A stretch of 64,000 bases of DNA from QHXW01 sp963847515. GTDB taxonomy: Bacteria > Acidobacteriota > Terriglobia > Bryobacterales > Bryobacteraceae. Below the pieces are notes generated by a model. It did no database searches, was not told where the DNA came from, and saw only the letters and a list, made by a program, of their open reading frames with translations. The translations under genes were made by a program, and so were the position numbers. Shown here in pieces: positions 24,885-33,990 of this stretch; position 1 is the stretch's first letter, and each line of letters begins with the position of its first letter. The stretch lies in assembly GCA_963847515.1 (NCBI GenBank), contig CAWKAA010000007.1:1984001-2048000 (forward strand), read 5' to 3'.

Positions 24885-26192
24885 ATGGACCACGTGAGGA
24901 TCTTGATGGCAATGGTTTCTCTGAGCCTGATGGCGGCTTTCTTCAGCCCGCAAACTGACGAAGCGCCGGCGGGTTTTGACAATAAGAGCAACGGCGTTGT
25001 GGATGACGCAACGCACCAGGCGGATCAGGCGAAATTCGAAGAAGTTGAGGGCGTGGCGGACGGGCTGGGTCCGTTGTACAACGCGCAGTCGTGCCGCGAA
25101 TGCCACCAGAATCCCACGTCGGGCGGCGGCAGCCAGGTGTCGGAATTGCGTGTGGGGCACCTCGGGCCGGGTGGCCTTTTTGAGAATCCTGCCATTCCCA
25201 TAAACGGGGGAACAGAAATCATTTCCGGTCGCACGCTAGTCAACGATCGCGCCATATGTCCCAGTGGCGCCTATCCCGACACCGAGATTCAGGAGCGTGT
25301 GCCAGAGAGCGAGTCCATTCGCACGACGCGGATTTCGCTGGACCTGCTGGGGGATGGCTTCGTGGAGGCGCTTGCGGACCAGACGCTGCTGGATCTGGCT
25401 CGCGACCAGTGCAAGTCTTCGCATGGCAAAATTTGCGGACTGGTGATCCACGTGCCCATCGTCGAAGCTACGGGGCAGGCGGGTATCGGGCGATTTGGAT
25501 GGAAGGACCAGCATGCCAGCCTGTTGTCGTTTTCGGGTGATGCTTACTTGAACGAAATGGGGATTACCAATCGTCTGTTCCCTGATGAAGTGACGAAAAT
25601 GTGCAACACAGCGCCGGAGCCAAATGACACACCCGGACCGGATGGGCTTTCAGATGTCGATCACTTCGCGCGGTTCGTCCGTGCGTCGAAGGCGCCGGCA
25701 CGCGACGCGAAAATGGCTGCTACCGCCAATGCGAAGAAAGGATCGGAGCTTTTTGACAAAGCCGGCTGCGCCGCGTGTCACGTGCGCAGCCTGACCACGG
25801 CGGCCGCGGGCACCAAGATCAATGCCGGAACATTTACGATTCCGCCAGCGCTCGGCGGCAAGACGTTTCATCCTTACGGTGATTACCTGCTGCACGATGT
25901 CGGGACGGGCGACGGGATCGTGATTCCCGCGGTGGAACACTACGGGCGCGCGGCGCACCAAATGCCGAAGGAGTGTTCCCCCGAGAATTTTCAGAAGACC
26001 AGAAATCGAGTGCGGACCGCGCCACTCTGGGGCGTGCGGATGCGTCCCCGGCTGATGCACGATGGGGCTTCGCTGACATTCCGTGACGCGATTCTGCGGC
26101 ATCGCGGCGAAGCGGAGCAGTCGTCCGAGCGGTTTCATCATATGAGGTACAGCGACCAGGAGGCGTTGGTGGAATTTTTGAGGTCGCTGTAA
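24885..26192 (+). CDS. Di-haem oxidoreductase (DUF1111-type putative thiol oxidoreductase)
   Basis: 435 residues. A signal peptide (ILMAMVSLSLMAAFFSPQ) precedes the di-haem cytochrome module: first haem motif in NAQSCRECHQNPTSGGGSQ (about residues 66-84), a second in KAGCAACHVRSLTTAA (about 300), and the closing RTAPLWGVRMRPRLMHDGAS segment typical of DHOR proteins near cytochrome c peroxidases. It is a periplasmic redox enzyme of unknown substrate. GTG 24894, 8 bases after AAAGGA, may be the true start instead of ATG 24885. The gene stands alone. Confidence 0.88.
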   Translation: MDHVRILMAMVSLSLMAAFFSPQTDEAPAGFDNKSNGVVDDATHQADQAKFEEVEGVADGLGPLYNAQSCRECHQNPTSGGGSQVSELRVGHLGPGGLFENPAIPINGGTEIISGRTLVNDRAICPSGAYPDTEIQERVPESESIRTTRISLDLLGDGFVEALADQTLLDLARDQCKSSHGKICGLVIHVPIVEATGQAGIGRFGWKDQHASLLSFSGDAYLNEMGITNRLFPDEVTKMCNTAPEPNDTPGPDGLSDVDHFARFVRASKAPARDAKMAATANAKKGSELFDKAGCAACHVRSLTTAAAGTKINAGTFTIPPALGGKTFHPYGDYLLHDVGTGDGIVIPAVEHYGRAAHQMPKECSPENFQKTRNRVRTAPLWGVRMRPRLMHDGASLTFRDAILRHRGEAEQSSERFHHMRYSDQEALVEFLRSL

Positions 26193-26270
26193 ACCCGGTA
26201 CCGAGGACGAGGGGACCTCTCGATTGTTCGAAATTTGACCTCATCGGGTGGCGTTTCTTAGAATCTTGGC

Positions 26271-26633
26271 GTGAAGGGATCGTCGCGACGCGGTGTCACA
26301 TTCGAAACCGTTCGACGGGCCGCTCTTTCTCTGCCGCACGCAGAAGAAGGGGCGGCCTGGGGCTTTCCTGCATTTAGAACCGGTGGAAAGTTGTTCTTAT
26401 GCTTCCGCGAGGATCTCGAATCCATCGTGGTGCGAGCATCCTTCGAGCAGCGCGATGAAATGATCGCCGCGGATCCCGAGACCTACTACACCACCGACCA
26501 CCATCGTAACTACCCATGGGTGTTGGCTCGCCTGTCGAAACTGCATCCGGACGCCGTCCACGAATTGGTACAGATCTCGCAGCGGTCCGCCGCTCAGAAG
26601 AAGACGGGAGCCCGGCAGATTCGTTCGAGTTGA
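26271..26633 (+). CDS. MmcQ/YjbR-family DNA-binding-fold protein
   Basis: 120 residues from GTG 26271. VTFETVRRAALSLPHAEEGA, AWGFPAFRTGGKLFLCFRED, LESIVVRASFEQRDEMIAAD and the YYTTDHHRNYPWVLARLSKL segment identify the YjbR/MmcQ fold (CyaY-like). Function unknown, sometimes linked to DNA binding. It overlaps no gene; the 5'-3' exonuclease starts 2 bases after its stop, so the two may be co-translated. Confidence 0.85.
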   Translation: MKGSSRRGVTFETVRRAALSLPHAEEGAAWGFPAFRTGGKLFLCFREDLESIVVRASFEQRDEMIAADPETYYTTDHHRNYPWVLARLSKLHPDAVHELVQISQRSAAQKKTGARQIRSS

Positions 26634-26634
26634 T

Positions 26635-27531
26635 ATGGATGTGCATCTGATTGACGGAACGTATGAACTCTTCCGGCACTTCTATGCCGTGCCCGCCGCT
26701 GTGGATGTGAACGGACAGGAAATCGGCGCTGTGCGTGGAGTCGTCAGGTCCGTTTTGTCGATGATCGAGCGGGGCGCGACTCACATGGGGGTTGCGACCG
26801 ATCACGTCGTTGAATCGTTTCGGAACGAGCTGTATGCCGGGTACAAAACCAGCGAAGGCGTGCCTGCTACGTTGCTCTCCCAGTTCCCCATACTCGAGGA
26901 AGCGCTGGCCGCGATGGGAGTACTGGTGTGGCCTATGGTCTACTTTGAGGCGGATGACGCGCTGGCTTCCGCCGCAGCCAAGGGAGCACAAGACGACCGG
27001 GTGAGACAGGTGATCATTTGCACGCCGGACAAGGATCTCGGCCAATGCGTGGTGGGCACACGTGTGGTGCAACTGGACCGAAGGCGCGACATTCTGAGAG
27101 ACGAGGCGGGCGTGGTGGCCAAGTTCAGCGTGATGCCGCGGTCGATTCCAGAATATCTGGCGCTGGTCGGCGACAGCGCCGATGGATTTCCGGGCGTGGC
27201 GGGATGGGGCGAAAAATCCGCTGCCCTGGCGTTGTCTCAATATTCGCGGCTCGAGGACATTCCGAAGGATTGGCGAGACTGGCATCCTTCGATTGGCAAC
27301 GCACGCCGGCTATCCACGTCGCTTTTCGACTCCTGGGACAATGCCCTTTTATTTCGAACGCTCGCCACTTTGCGGCTCGATGTTCCCGTTTTTGATACGG
27401 TGGACGATCTTCGGTGGAAGGGACCCCACGCCAACTTTGAAGCACACTGCCGGGCTATGGGATCACCCGATCTGTCCGGCCGCGCCATCTCGGCAATGTC
27501 GAAAGCGAATGCGGGAGTTCCACCACTGTAG
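26635..27531 (+). CDS. 5'-3' exonuclease (polymerase I N-terminal-type flap nuclease)
   Basis: 298 residues. It begins MDVHLIDGTYELFRHFYAVP with the catalytic Asp in LIDGTYELFR, has GVRxV..LSMIERGATHMGVA, the acidic YFEADDALASAAAKG segment (about 102-117), and the helix-hairpin-helix region DKDLGQC (about 145), LVGDSADGFPGVAGWGEKSA (about 178-197). This is a stand-alone PolA 5' nuclease, acting on flaps during repair or on Okazaki fragments. The C-terminus is 20 residues longer than the core. The stop is 3 bases from a dispersed repeat at 27531. Confidence 0.9.
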   Translation: MDVHLIDGTYELFRHFYAVPAAVDVNGQEIGAVRGVVRSVLSMIERGATHMGVATDHVVESFRNELYAGYKTSEGVPATLLSQFPILEEALAAMGVLVWPMVYFEADDALASAAAKGAQDDRVRQVIICTPDKDLGQCVVGTRVVQLDRRRDILRDEAGVVAKFSVMPRSIPEYLALVGDSADGFPGVAGWGEKSAALALSQYSRLEDIPKDWRDWHPSIGNARRLSTSLFDSWDNALLFRTLATLRLDVPVFDTVDDLRWKGPHANFEAHCRAMGSPDLSGRAISAMSKANAGVPPL

Positions 27532-27580
27532 TAGCGCAGGGCTGCCGCCGCTTTCGCGGAAGACCTGCGGCCTTTTCCTC
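27531..27580. repeat. GTAGCGCAGGGC-type dispersed repeat, second copy
   Basis: GTAGCGCAGGGCTGCCGCCG, then CTTTCGCGGAAGACCTGCGG and CCTTTTCCTC, about 84 percent identical by hand alignment to the inverted right half of the 21789-21892 element. It follows directly on the exonuclease stop. Confidence 0.65.
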
Positions 27581-27606
27581 AGCAACACCGTCCGGCTTGT
27601 CTCGCC

Positions 27607-28524
27607 TCAGACCTTGATTCGCAGCGTTTTCTCGATATAGTTCCGGCTGATACGGGCGCTGTTGATGGGCGGGCGATCGGGAGAGGAATCAAGTTCCACC
27701 GTCAGCCAGCCTCGCCATCCGATCTCGTCGAGATTTGATTTGATGGCCGGAAAATCAACGCCGCCCTTGCCCAGCGCGAAAAAGATCGGGTCTTTCATCG
27801 CGTCGTTTCGTTCACGGCGTTGCTTCGCGCCGCCCCTGTATTCGGGCTTGGTGTCCTTCAGGTGAAACTCGATGATTCGATGTCCGAGGCTGTGAGTGAG
27901 TTCCACCGGATCGATGCCCGCAATGGTGATGTGTCCTGTATCCAGGACGAACCAGACATGTTGCGGATCGGTCGAGCCAAGCACGCTGTCAATTTCGTGC
28001 CGTTTCTCGAACTGCGTCCACATGTGCGCGTGCACGCCGAATTTCAATCCCTCAGCGCTGATGCGCTTGCCGAGAAGGTTAAACACCACGGCCATGTTCT
28101 TCAAGTCTTGATCGGTCGTGCCGCCCGGGCGCCGCGGCCCGGTGTTGATCTTCAGATGGTCGCAACCCAGGTGTTTGATGAACTCCACCAGGCGCATATG
28201 CTGCTCGATGATTTTCTCGTGCCTGGCCGGATCTTCGAAATGCATCTCCATGCGGCCGCCGTTCGAAATGGTGTCGAACTTGACGCCGATCTGGCCGGTC
28301 TTCTTCAACAGCTCATCGGGTTTGTCCAGGTAGTCGCCGAAATAATCGATGAATGATTCAACGTAGGAATAGCCGGCCTCGTGCGCTTCGCGAAACGAGA
28401 GAAATACATCCTTCTCCCATCCACCCCGCGTGTTGGTCGTGATGCCTACCCGGTATCGGGGCTCCGCTTGGGCGCGTAGCGAGGCGACTCCGGCTCCTGC
28501 GAGAAAAACCCGGCGGGTCAGCAT
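27607..28524 (-). CDS. Exported TIM-barrel sugar phosphate isomerase/epimerase-like protein
   Basis: 305 residues. The start MLTRRVFLAGAGVASLRAQA is twin-arginine-like, so the folded protein may be exported. The TIM barrel is of the xylose-isomerase/IolE family: REAHEAGYSYVESFIDYF, HLKINTGPRRPGGT, LKFGVHAHMWTQFEKRHEID, VWFVLDTGHITIAGIDPVEL, RIIEFHLKDTKPEY and WLTVELDSS, with metal-binding Glu/His/Asp residues in these strands. The substrate is unknown. It overlaps nothing; the amidohydrolase gene lies 4 bases upstream (28529), so they share an operon. Together with the Gfo/Idh oxidoreductase it suggests cyclitol or sugar catabolism, without proof. Confidence 0.85.
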   Translation of the reverse strand: MLTRRVFLAGAGVASLRAQAEPRYRVGITTNTRGGWEKDVFLSFREAHEAGYSYVESFIDYFGDYLDKPDELLKKTGQIGVKFDTISNGGRMEMHFEDPARHEKIIEQHMRLVEFIKHLGCDHLKINTGPRRPGGTTDQDLKNMAVVFNLLGKRISAEGLKFGVHAHMWTQFEKRHEIDSVLGSTDPQHVWFVLDTGHITIAGIDPVELTHSLGHRIIEFHLKDTKPEYRGGAKQRRERNDAMKDPIFFALGKGGVDFPAIKSNLDEIGWRGWLTVELDSSPDRPPINSARISRNYIEKTLRIKV

Positions 28525-28528
28525 AGCC

Positions 28529-29845
28529 CTAGATCTTGTTTCCCGCGATCATAACCATCTCGATCGATCGCGTGTTGCGAATGTCATCCAGCGGATTCTT
28601 GCCGAGCACGATCAAGTCGGCCCACTTCCCACGTTCCAGCGTACCCAGATCCTTGGCGCGAAGAAAGGCCGCGGCGTTGTGCGTGGCGGCGGTGATCACT
28701 TGCATGGGAGTGAGCCCCGCCTCTGTCATCAATTGCAGTTCCCAGTGCTCGAAGTAACCCTGGAAGCGGCCAGGCGGCCCGCTGTCGGTCCCAAACCCGA
28801 TCATGACTCCGGAGTCCGAAAGCTTCTTCAGATTCCGCATCGCCGTCTGAAGAAACTCCGGATACTTAGCGTAGTCGGGATCGGCGGCGGCTTTGCTCTG
28901 GTACGCCCGGCTCCGCAGAGTGGCGAGCACACCCTGTGAAACACCGCGAGTAAAGAACGGATCGTCGAGCAGCGGTCCCGGTTTAGCGAAGATGAATGTC
29001 GATTCTTCGCGCGTCAATGTCGCCGCCTCCTGAAACGCGCCGTGCTTTTTCATGGAGGCGATCAACTCGTCGTCCACCGGCTTATCGCGCACGCTGTGCG
29101 CCAGGCCATCCAGACCGGCATTGACGAGTGCCTTGGCGTCATCGAGGTAGAAGATGTGCGCGGCAACCTTGAGCCCGCGCTTATGTGCGTCCGCGATGAT
29201 GGCCTTGGCCAGATCAAGCGGGATCTTCTTTTCACGGCCCAGGTGGTCGTCCACCCAGATCTTAACCAAATCGACCTTCTTCTCCGCGAGCTGTGCGACA
29301 TCTCGATCCACTTCCGCGCTGGTGGCCACTTCAAACGGCACGCCTTTCATGCCTTGCGCGGTAGTAGGATACCCGCCGACGCCGGTGAAACCGCGGCCCG
29401 CGGTGAAGATACGCGTCATGTGGGGCCGGCCGGCGCGCTGCTCGGCGCGCATCGGAAAAATGAGATCCCCATCCGTTCCCATGCTGACCATCGAAGTCAC
29501 GCCATAGGAAGCGTAAAGCTTCAGCTGCTTCTCCACGTTCTCACGCGTGAAGTTCTTCGGATCCTGCGTGAGTTCGAGGGTATTTCCTAGGTGCCCATGC
29601 AGATTGATGATGCCGGGCATCATGTACTTGCCCGGCAGGTGTGTGACCTCAGCGCCAGCGGGCGCTTTGAGCTGCGGCTGGGGTCCGGTCCACTGAATGC
29701 GGCCATCCACAATGATCATCGCGGCATTCGACAGGGGTTGGCGGCCGTTACCGTCAATGAGCGTAAAACCGTCGAGCACAATCGTCTCGGCCAGCGCTGC
29801 GCCTGCCGCAAACGCCAATAGGGCGGTGAAGAAAAGTAGTTTCAT
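28529..29845 (-). CDS. Exported amidohydrolase
   Basis: 438 residues. A signal peptide (LLFFTALLAFAAGAALAE) is followed by an amidohydrolase: N-terminal beta strip TIVLDGFTLIDGNGRQPLSN, metal motif INLHGHLGN (His-x-His, about residue 87), LVKIWVDDHLG with the bridging Lys region, AAHIFYLDDAKALVNAGLDG, LAHSVRD, and C-terminal MIGFGTDSGPPGRFQGYFEH with the metal-binding Asp. Family members hydrolyse amides, cyclic imides or dipeptides; the specific substrate is unknown. It is encoded directly upstream of the TIM-barrel protein. Confidence 0.88.
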   Translation of the reverse strand: MKLLFFTALLAFAAGAALAETIVLDGFTLIDGNGRQPLSNAAMIIVDGRIQWTGPQPQLKAPAGAEVTHLPGKYMMPGIINLHGHLGNTLELTQDPKNFTRENVEKQLKLYASYGVTSMVSMGTDGDLIFPMRAEQRAGRPHMTRIFTAGRGFTGVGGYPTTAQGMKGVPFEVATSAEVDRDVAQLAEKKVDLVKIWVDDHLGREKKIPLDLAKAIIADAHKRGLKVAAHIFYLDDAKALVNAGLDGLAHSVRDKPVDDELIASMKKHGAFQEAATLTREESTFIFAKPGPLLDDPFFTRGVSQGVLATLRSRAYQSKAAADPDYAKYPEFLQTAMRNLKKLSDSGVMIGFGTDSGPPGRFQGYFEHWELQLMTEAGLTPMQVITAATHNAAAFLRAKDLGTLERGKWADLIVLGKNPLDDIRNTRSIEMVMIAGNKI

Positions 29846-29927
29846 GTGCGTTGTCGGGGGATTGTAACATAGCCGCCCGCTTCCTCCGAGCCGCGACCGG
29901 AAGGAAGCGGATGCCCACAGGTCCGGC

Positions 29928-32359
29928 CTAGCCTAAGGGTTCACCGAAATGCGCCAACGGCTCCGGAGGGTCAACACACGGCTGGAGCGCGAGCGCCATT
30001 ACCTCGTCCACAGTGCGCACGTAGTCAATTTTCATGTCAGCGATCTGCTCGCTCTTCAGATCCTCTTTCACATTGACTTCGTTTTCGAACGGCATGATCA
30101 CTTCGCGCACGCCACTGCGTCTGGCTGCCAGCACCTTCTCTTTGATTCCGCCGACCGGCAGAACCTGGCCCGTCAACGTGATCTCGCCGGTCATAGCCAA
30201 GTTCGGCCGGATGCACCGCTCGGTCAGCATCGAGACCAGCGCCGCCGCCATGGTGATGCCCGCCGACGGCCCGTCCTTTGGAATAGCGCCTGCCGGAACG
30301 TGCACGTGGATGTCGCTCGTCTTAAATAGATCTGGGTCGATCCCGTAGCGCGTCGCGTTGCCCCTCACCCACGTAAGAGCGGCCTGCACGGACTCCTGCA
30401 TCACCGATCCCAATTGTCCCGTCATGATGAGTCCCTTGCTGCCGCCGGGCATTCGCCCTGCTTCGACAAACAGCACATCGCCGCCCACGGGCGTCCACGC
30501 CAGGCCGACAGCAACACCCGGGCGCCGCGTTCGTTCCTCCACTTCCACATCGGGGCGGAAGCGCGGAGCGCCCAGGAATTCCTCGACGCGTTCCGGCGTG
30601 ACTTCAGCACCGCTATCCACTTTTCCCTCGGCGATGCGCCGCGCGCGTTTGCGGCAGACCGTGCCGATCTCTCGCTCCAGGCTTCGCACGCCGGCTTCTC
30701 GGGTATAGCGACGGATGAGATGGCGAACACCCTCGTCGGTGAAGTGGAGATTCTTTTCTTCCAGGCCGTTTTCCTTTATCTGGCGCGGGATCAGATACCG
30801 GAACGCAATCATCACCTTTTCCTGCTCGGTGTAGCCCTGGAGCTCGATAATCTCCATGCGGTCGCGCAGGGCTTCGGGAATCGTGTCGAGCACGTTGGCA
30901 GTGGTGATGAACAACACTTTGGACAGATCGAACGGAACATCCAGATAATTGTCGCGAAAGGTTGAGTTCTGTTCCGGATCCAGAACTTCGAGCAGCGCCG
31001 ACGCCGGATCGCCGCGAAAATCCCGGCCTAACTTGTCCACTTCATCCAGCATGAATACCGGATCTTTCGTACCAGTGCGGCGAAGTGCATGGATGATCTG
31101 CCCGGGCATGGCGCCGATGTACGTACGGCGGTGGCCACGAATCTCAGCTTCGTCATGCATGCCACCCATCGAAATACGGGCGAATTTGCGGCCCACGGCG
31201 CGCGCGATGGATTTCCCCAGCGAAGTCTTGCCCACTCCCGGCGGCCCGACGAAGCACAGGATAGGGCCCTTCAGAACCGGCTTGAGCTGCAGAACGGCCA
31301 GGTAATCCAGGATGCGTTCTTTCACTTTCTCCAGATCGTAATGGTCCTCATTCAGAATTTCCGCGGCACGCTGCACGTTGACTGGTTCGGCGGAAGTAAT
31401 GCCCCAAGGCAAGCTCACCATCCATTCCAAATATGTCCGGGTAACGCTGTATTCCGGGGACATGGGTGAGATGCGGCCCAGCCGGTTCAATTCCTTCATA
31501 GCTTCGGCTTTGACTTCTTCCGTCATTCCGGCCGCTTCCAGCTTTTCGCGCAGTTCGTCGATCTCCTGGCGGCCCTCGTCACCTTCGCCGAGCTCTTTCT
31601 GGATCGCCTTCAATTGCTCGCGAAGATAAAATTCGCGCTGCGTCTGCGAAAGCTGGCCCTGCACTTGCGACTGGATCTTGTTGCGCAGCTCGATTAATTC
31701 CAGCTCGCGCGCGAGATGCTTGTGCACGTAGGCCAGGCGGGCGCGCACATCCACCTCTCGAGCACGGCCTGCCGCTCGGGATGGCTCAGGCCCGGCAGAA
31801 TACCGGCGACCAGGTCCGCCAGCCGTCCAAACTCATTCGTGTTGGCGACCGCATTGGAGAGATCATCCGAGAGATTCGGTGAGGCGGTCACGATCTGCTG
31901 GAAAATACCGACCACGTCCCGGCGGAGAGCTTCCAGTTCGGGAGTCGGCTCGGGCTCCAATTCCGGAAGCCTCTCAACGCGGGCCCGCAAGTAGGGCTCG
32001 GTGGCCGTGTAGCCCACAGTTCGCATTCGCGCGATACCCTCACAAAACAAAAGCAGCCCTTCCTTCATGCGCACCACTTTGTGGATCATGGCCACCGTGC
32101 CCACCTCGTAAAGATCCGGCGGCCCGGGCGAATCTTCGTGGGGGTTGATCTGCGACACGACACCGAGCAGGCGGTTCTCACCCAATGCCGAAACTAAAGC
32201 CATCGAGCTCGGCCGTCCCACATTGATCGGCAACAATGCGTGAGGGAAAAGGACGGTATCGCGCACCGTCAGGATGGGCATCTCCTCGAGGGCTTCGCCC
32301 AGTTGGGTCTCGGGAATTTTTTCTTCGATCTTCTCTTCGATTTTTTCTTCCACGGGCAT
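29928..32359 (-). pseudogene. lon: Lon protease, single frameshift between N-domain and AAA+ domain
   Basis: The first part (ATG 32359, about 200 residues) starts with an unusual acidic repeat EEKIEEKIEEKIPETQ, then the Lon N-domain: LTVRDTVLFPHALLPINVGR and RMRTVGYTATEPYLRARVER. The rest, in the next frame, holds VDVRARLAYVHKHLARELEL, Walker A GPPGVGKTSLGK, Walker B MLDEVDKLG and the proteolytic Ser/Lys pair in PKDGPSAGITMAAALVSM and VGGIKEKVLAARRSGV. The two meet near 31757, where one base seems missing (LER where LEE VDVR is expected). Lon degrades damaged proteins in the cytoplasm. It is otherwise intact and full length, so an error is likely. Confidence 0.92.
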
Positions 32360-32400
32360 ACCTAATTAGATGCTTGAAGGATTCACTTGGGTACTTGCGG

Positions 32401-33267
32401 CTAGTCCCCTCGCGGATAGCAGCCCAGCACACGCAGCATGTCGGCCAGTTCACGCAGATGACCCAAGGCATTGCGGCAGGCCGGTTGGTTCACGTGTCCA
32501 ACAAAGTCTAAATAAAAGAGATACTCCCACGGCTTACCGCGCAGAGGCCGCGATTCGATCTTCATTAGATTCAAATCGCGCAAGGCAAACGCGCTAAGCG
32601 AGCGGAAAAGCGCACCCGGCACGTTTCGGGTGGAAAAGACCAGGGTGGTTTTCCACTGGGAGCCGCGGCTGGCTTTTACGGGGGTTCGCCGAACATCTTC
32701 TGGCCGGCGCAAAGCAAAGAACCTGGTGAAATTTTGGCGGTCGTCTTCAATCGAGCGGCGTAGAATTCTGCCGCCATAGAGTTCGGCAGCAACGGTGGAA
32801 GCAATGGCCGCGGCGTCTTTCAATCTTTCCTCCATCACCATTTTGACGCTTCCGGCGGTGTCGTAGAACGGAACTTTTTCCAATTGCGGATGCGCGGAAA
32901 AGAAATCGAGACATTGATTCAGCGCAACCGGGTGCGAAAAAACACGGCGCACCTTTGCAAACGTTACGCCCGGCAGCGCGATTAGGTTATGAATGATTCG
33001 CACATTGGTCTCGCCCACGATGGGCAGATCGAAGTGCTGCAGGTGATCGTAATTCTCATGTACAGAGCCATGCAGCGTATTCTCGATGGGAATGACGGCT
33101 GCGTGGACTTTCTTCCGGTCGAGTGCGCGGAAGACGTCCTCAAACCGCTGGCACGGCAGAACTTCTATGGAGGCTCCCAGCAGCTTTCGCGCGGCTTCTT
33201 CACTGAATGCGCCGCGTTCACCCTGAAACGCGACGAGTTGGCGTTTGCGCCGGCTGGATGCCTTCAT
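32401..33267 (-). CDS. pheA: Prephenate dehydratase
   Basis: 288 residues. The dehydratase domain begins LVAFQGERGAFSEEAARKLL and includes AVIPIENTLHGSVHENYDHL, ALNQCLDFFSAHPQ, and the catalytic NFTRFFALRR (TRF motif, about residue 190). A C-terminal ACT domain carries LVFSTRNVPGALFRSLSAFA and KIESRPLRGKPWEYLFYLDF (ESRP phenylalanine-binding motif). It converts prephenate to phenylpyruvate in phenylalanine synthesis, with feedback inhibition expected. No chorismate mutase is fused. It overlaps ubiX by 4 bases. Confidence 0.94.
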   Translation of the reverse strand: MKASSRRKRQLVAFQGERGAFSEEAARKLLGASIEVLPCQRFEDVFRALDRKKVHAAVIPIENTLHGSVHENYDHLQHFDLPIVGETNVRIIHNLIALPGVTFAKVRRVFSHPVALNQCLDFFSAHPQLEKVPFYDTAGSVKMVMEERLKDAAAIASTVAAELYGGRILRRSIEDDRQNFTRFFALRRPEDVRRTPVKASRGSQWKTTLVFSTRNVPGALFRSLSAFALRDLNLMKIESRPLRGKPWEYLFYLDFVGHVNQPACRNALGHLRELADMLRVLGCYPRGD

Positions 33268-33836
33268 TCGTTCGTCCCAGCGCCATCCCAGCGGCGCGCC
33301 GTTTGGCTGGGCAGGCCGAGAAGATCGAGTACGCGGTCCACGCTGTGGTCTACCAGATCCTCAATCGTACTCGGATTGTGATAAAACGCGGGAACTGGTG
33401 GAGCAATCATAGCTCCCATCTCCGCCAGCGCCACCATAGTCCGCAAGTGTCCAAGATGAAGCGGGCTTTCGCGGACCATCAGAATCAGGGGCCGCCGCTC
33501 TTTGAGCGTGACGTCGGCCGCTCGAATCAAAAGATTCGAGCTGATGCCGGCGGCGATTGCCGACATGGTATGGATCGAGCAGGGGGCAATCACCATCCCG
33601 TCCGTGCGGAACGAACCGCTGGCGAGCCTGCCCGAAATATCCTCCAGGGCATAGCTGCAATGGGCCAGAGATTTTAATTCGGCGGCCTTTTTTCCCGTTT
33701 CAAGAAACAATGTTTTCTCGCCCGATCGCGTGAGAATCAAGTGCATTTCGACCCCGGAGTGCAGGCGGAGTTTTTGGAGAAGCCGGATACCATAAATGGC
33801 CCCGCTCGCGCCCGATACTCCGACTACTATTTTCAA
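33264..33836 (-). CDS. ubiX: Flavin prenyltransferase UbiX
   Basis: 190 residues. MKIVVGVSGASGAIYGIRLL gives the flavin phosphate loop; VIAPCSIHTMSAIAAGISSN and LLIRAADVTLKERRPLIL, then VRESPLHLGHLRTMVALAEM and PPVPAFYHNPSTIEDLVDHS complete the family. UbiX prenylates FMN to make the cofactor of UbiD-type decarboxylases in quinone synthesis and related reactions. No ubiD lies in this window. Operon with pheA. Starts 25 bases from a palindrome at 33861-33876. Confidence 0.93.
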   Translation of the reverse strand: MKIVVGVSGASGAIYGIRLLQKLRLHSGVEMHLILTRSGEKTLFLETGKKAAELKSLAHCSYALEDISGRLASGSFRTDGMVIAPCSIHTMSAIAAGISSNLLIRAADVTLKERRPLILMVRESPLHLGHLRTMVALAEMGAMIAPPVPAFYHNPSTIEDLVDHSVDRVLDLLGLPSQTARRWDGAGTNE

Positions 33837-33860
33837 ATTCGCCTCCTCTGCCGAAATTGT

Positions 33861-33876
33861 GTTCTGAATTCAGAAC
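33861..33876. promoter_or_regulatory. 16-bp perfect palindrome between ubiX and the HTH regulator
   Basis: GTTCTGAATTCAGAAC is a perfect dyad in the intergenic region between the divergent ubiX (start 33836) and HTH gene (start 33991). Its place suits an operator for the regulator or for ubiX-pheA. Binding is inferred. Confidence 0.5.
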
Positions 33877-33990
33877 AGAAATCCCGTCGAAAGCTTGCTG
33901 GTTGGGGTTTATGGCCGCTATAATTTTTTCAACGGAGACAGGATCGATGCAACAGCATCGCCCGCCAGCGCCCAGAGACGGAATCATAAC

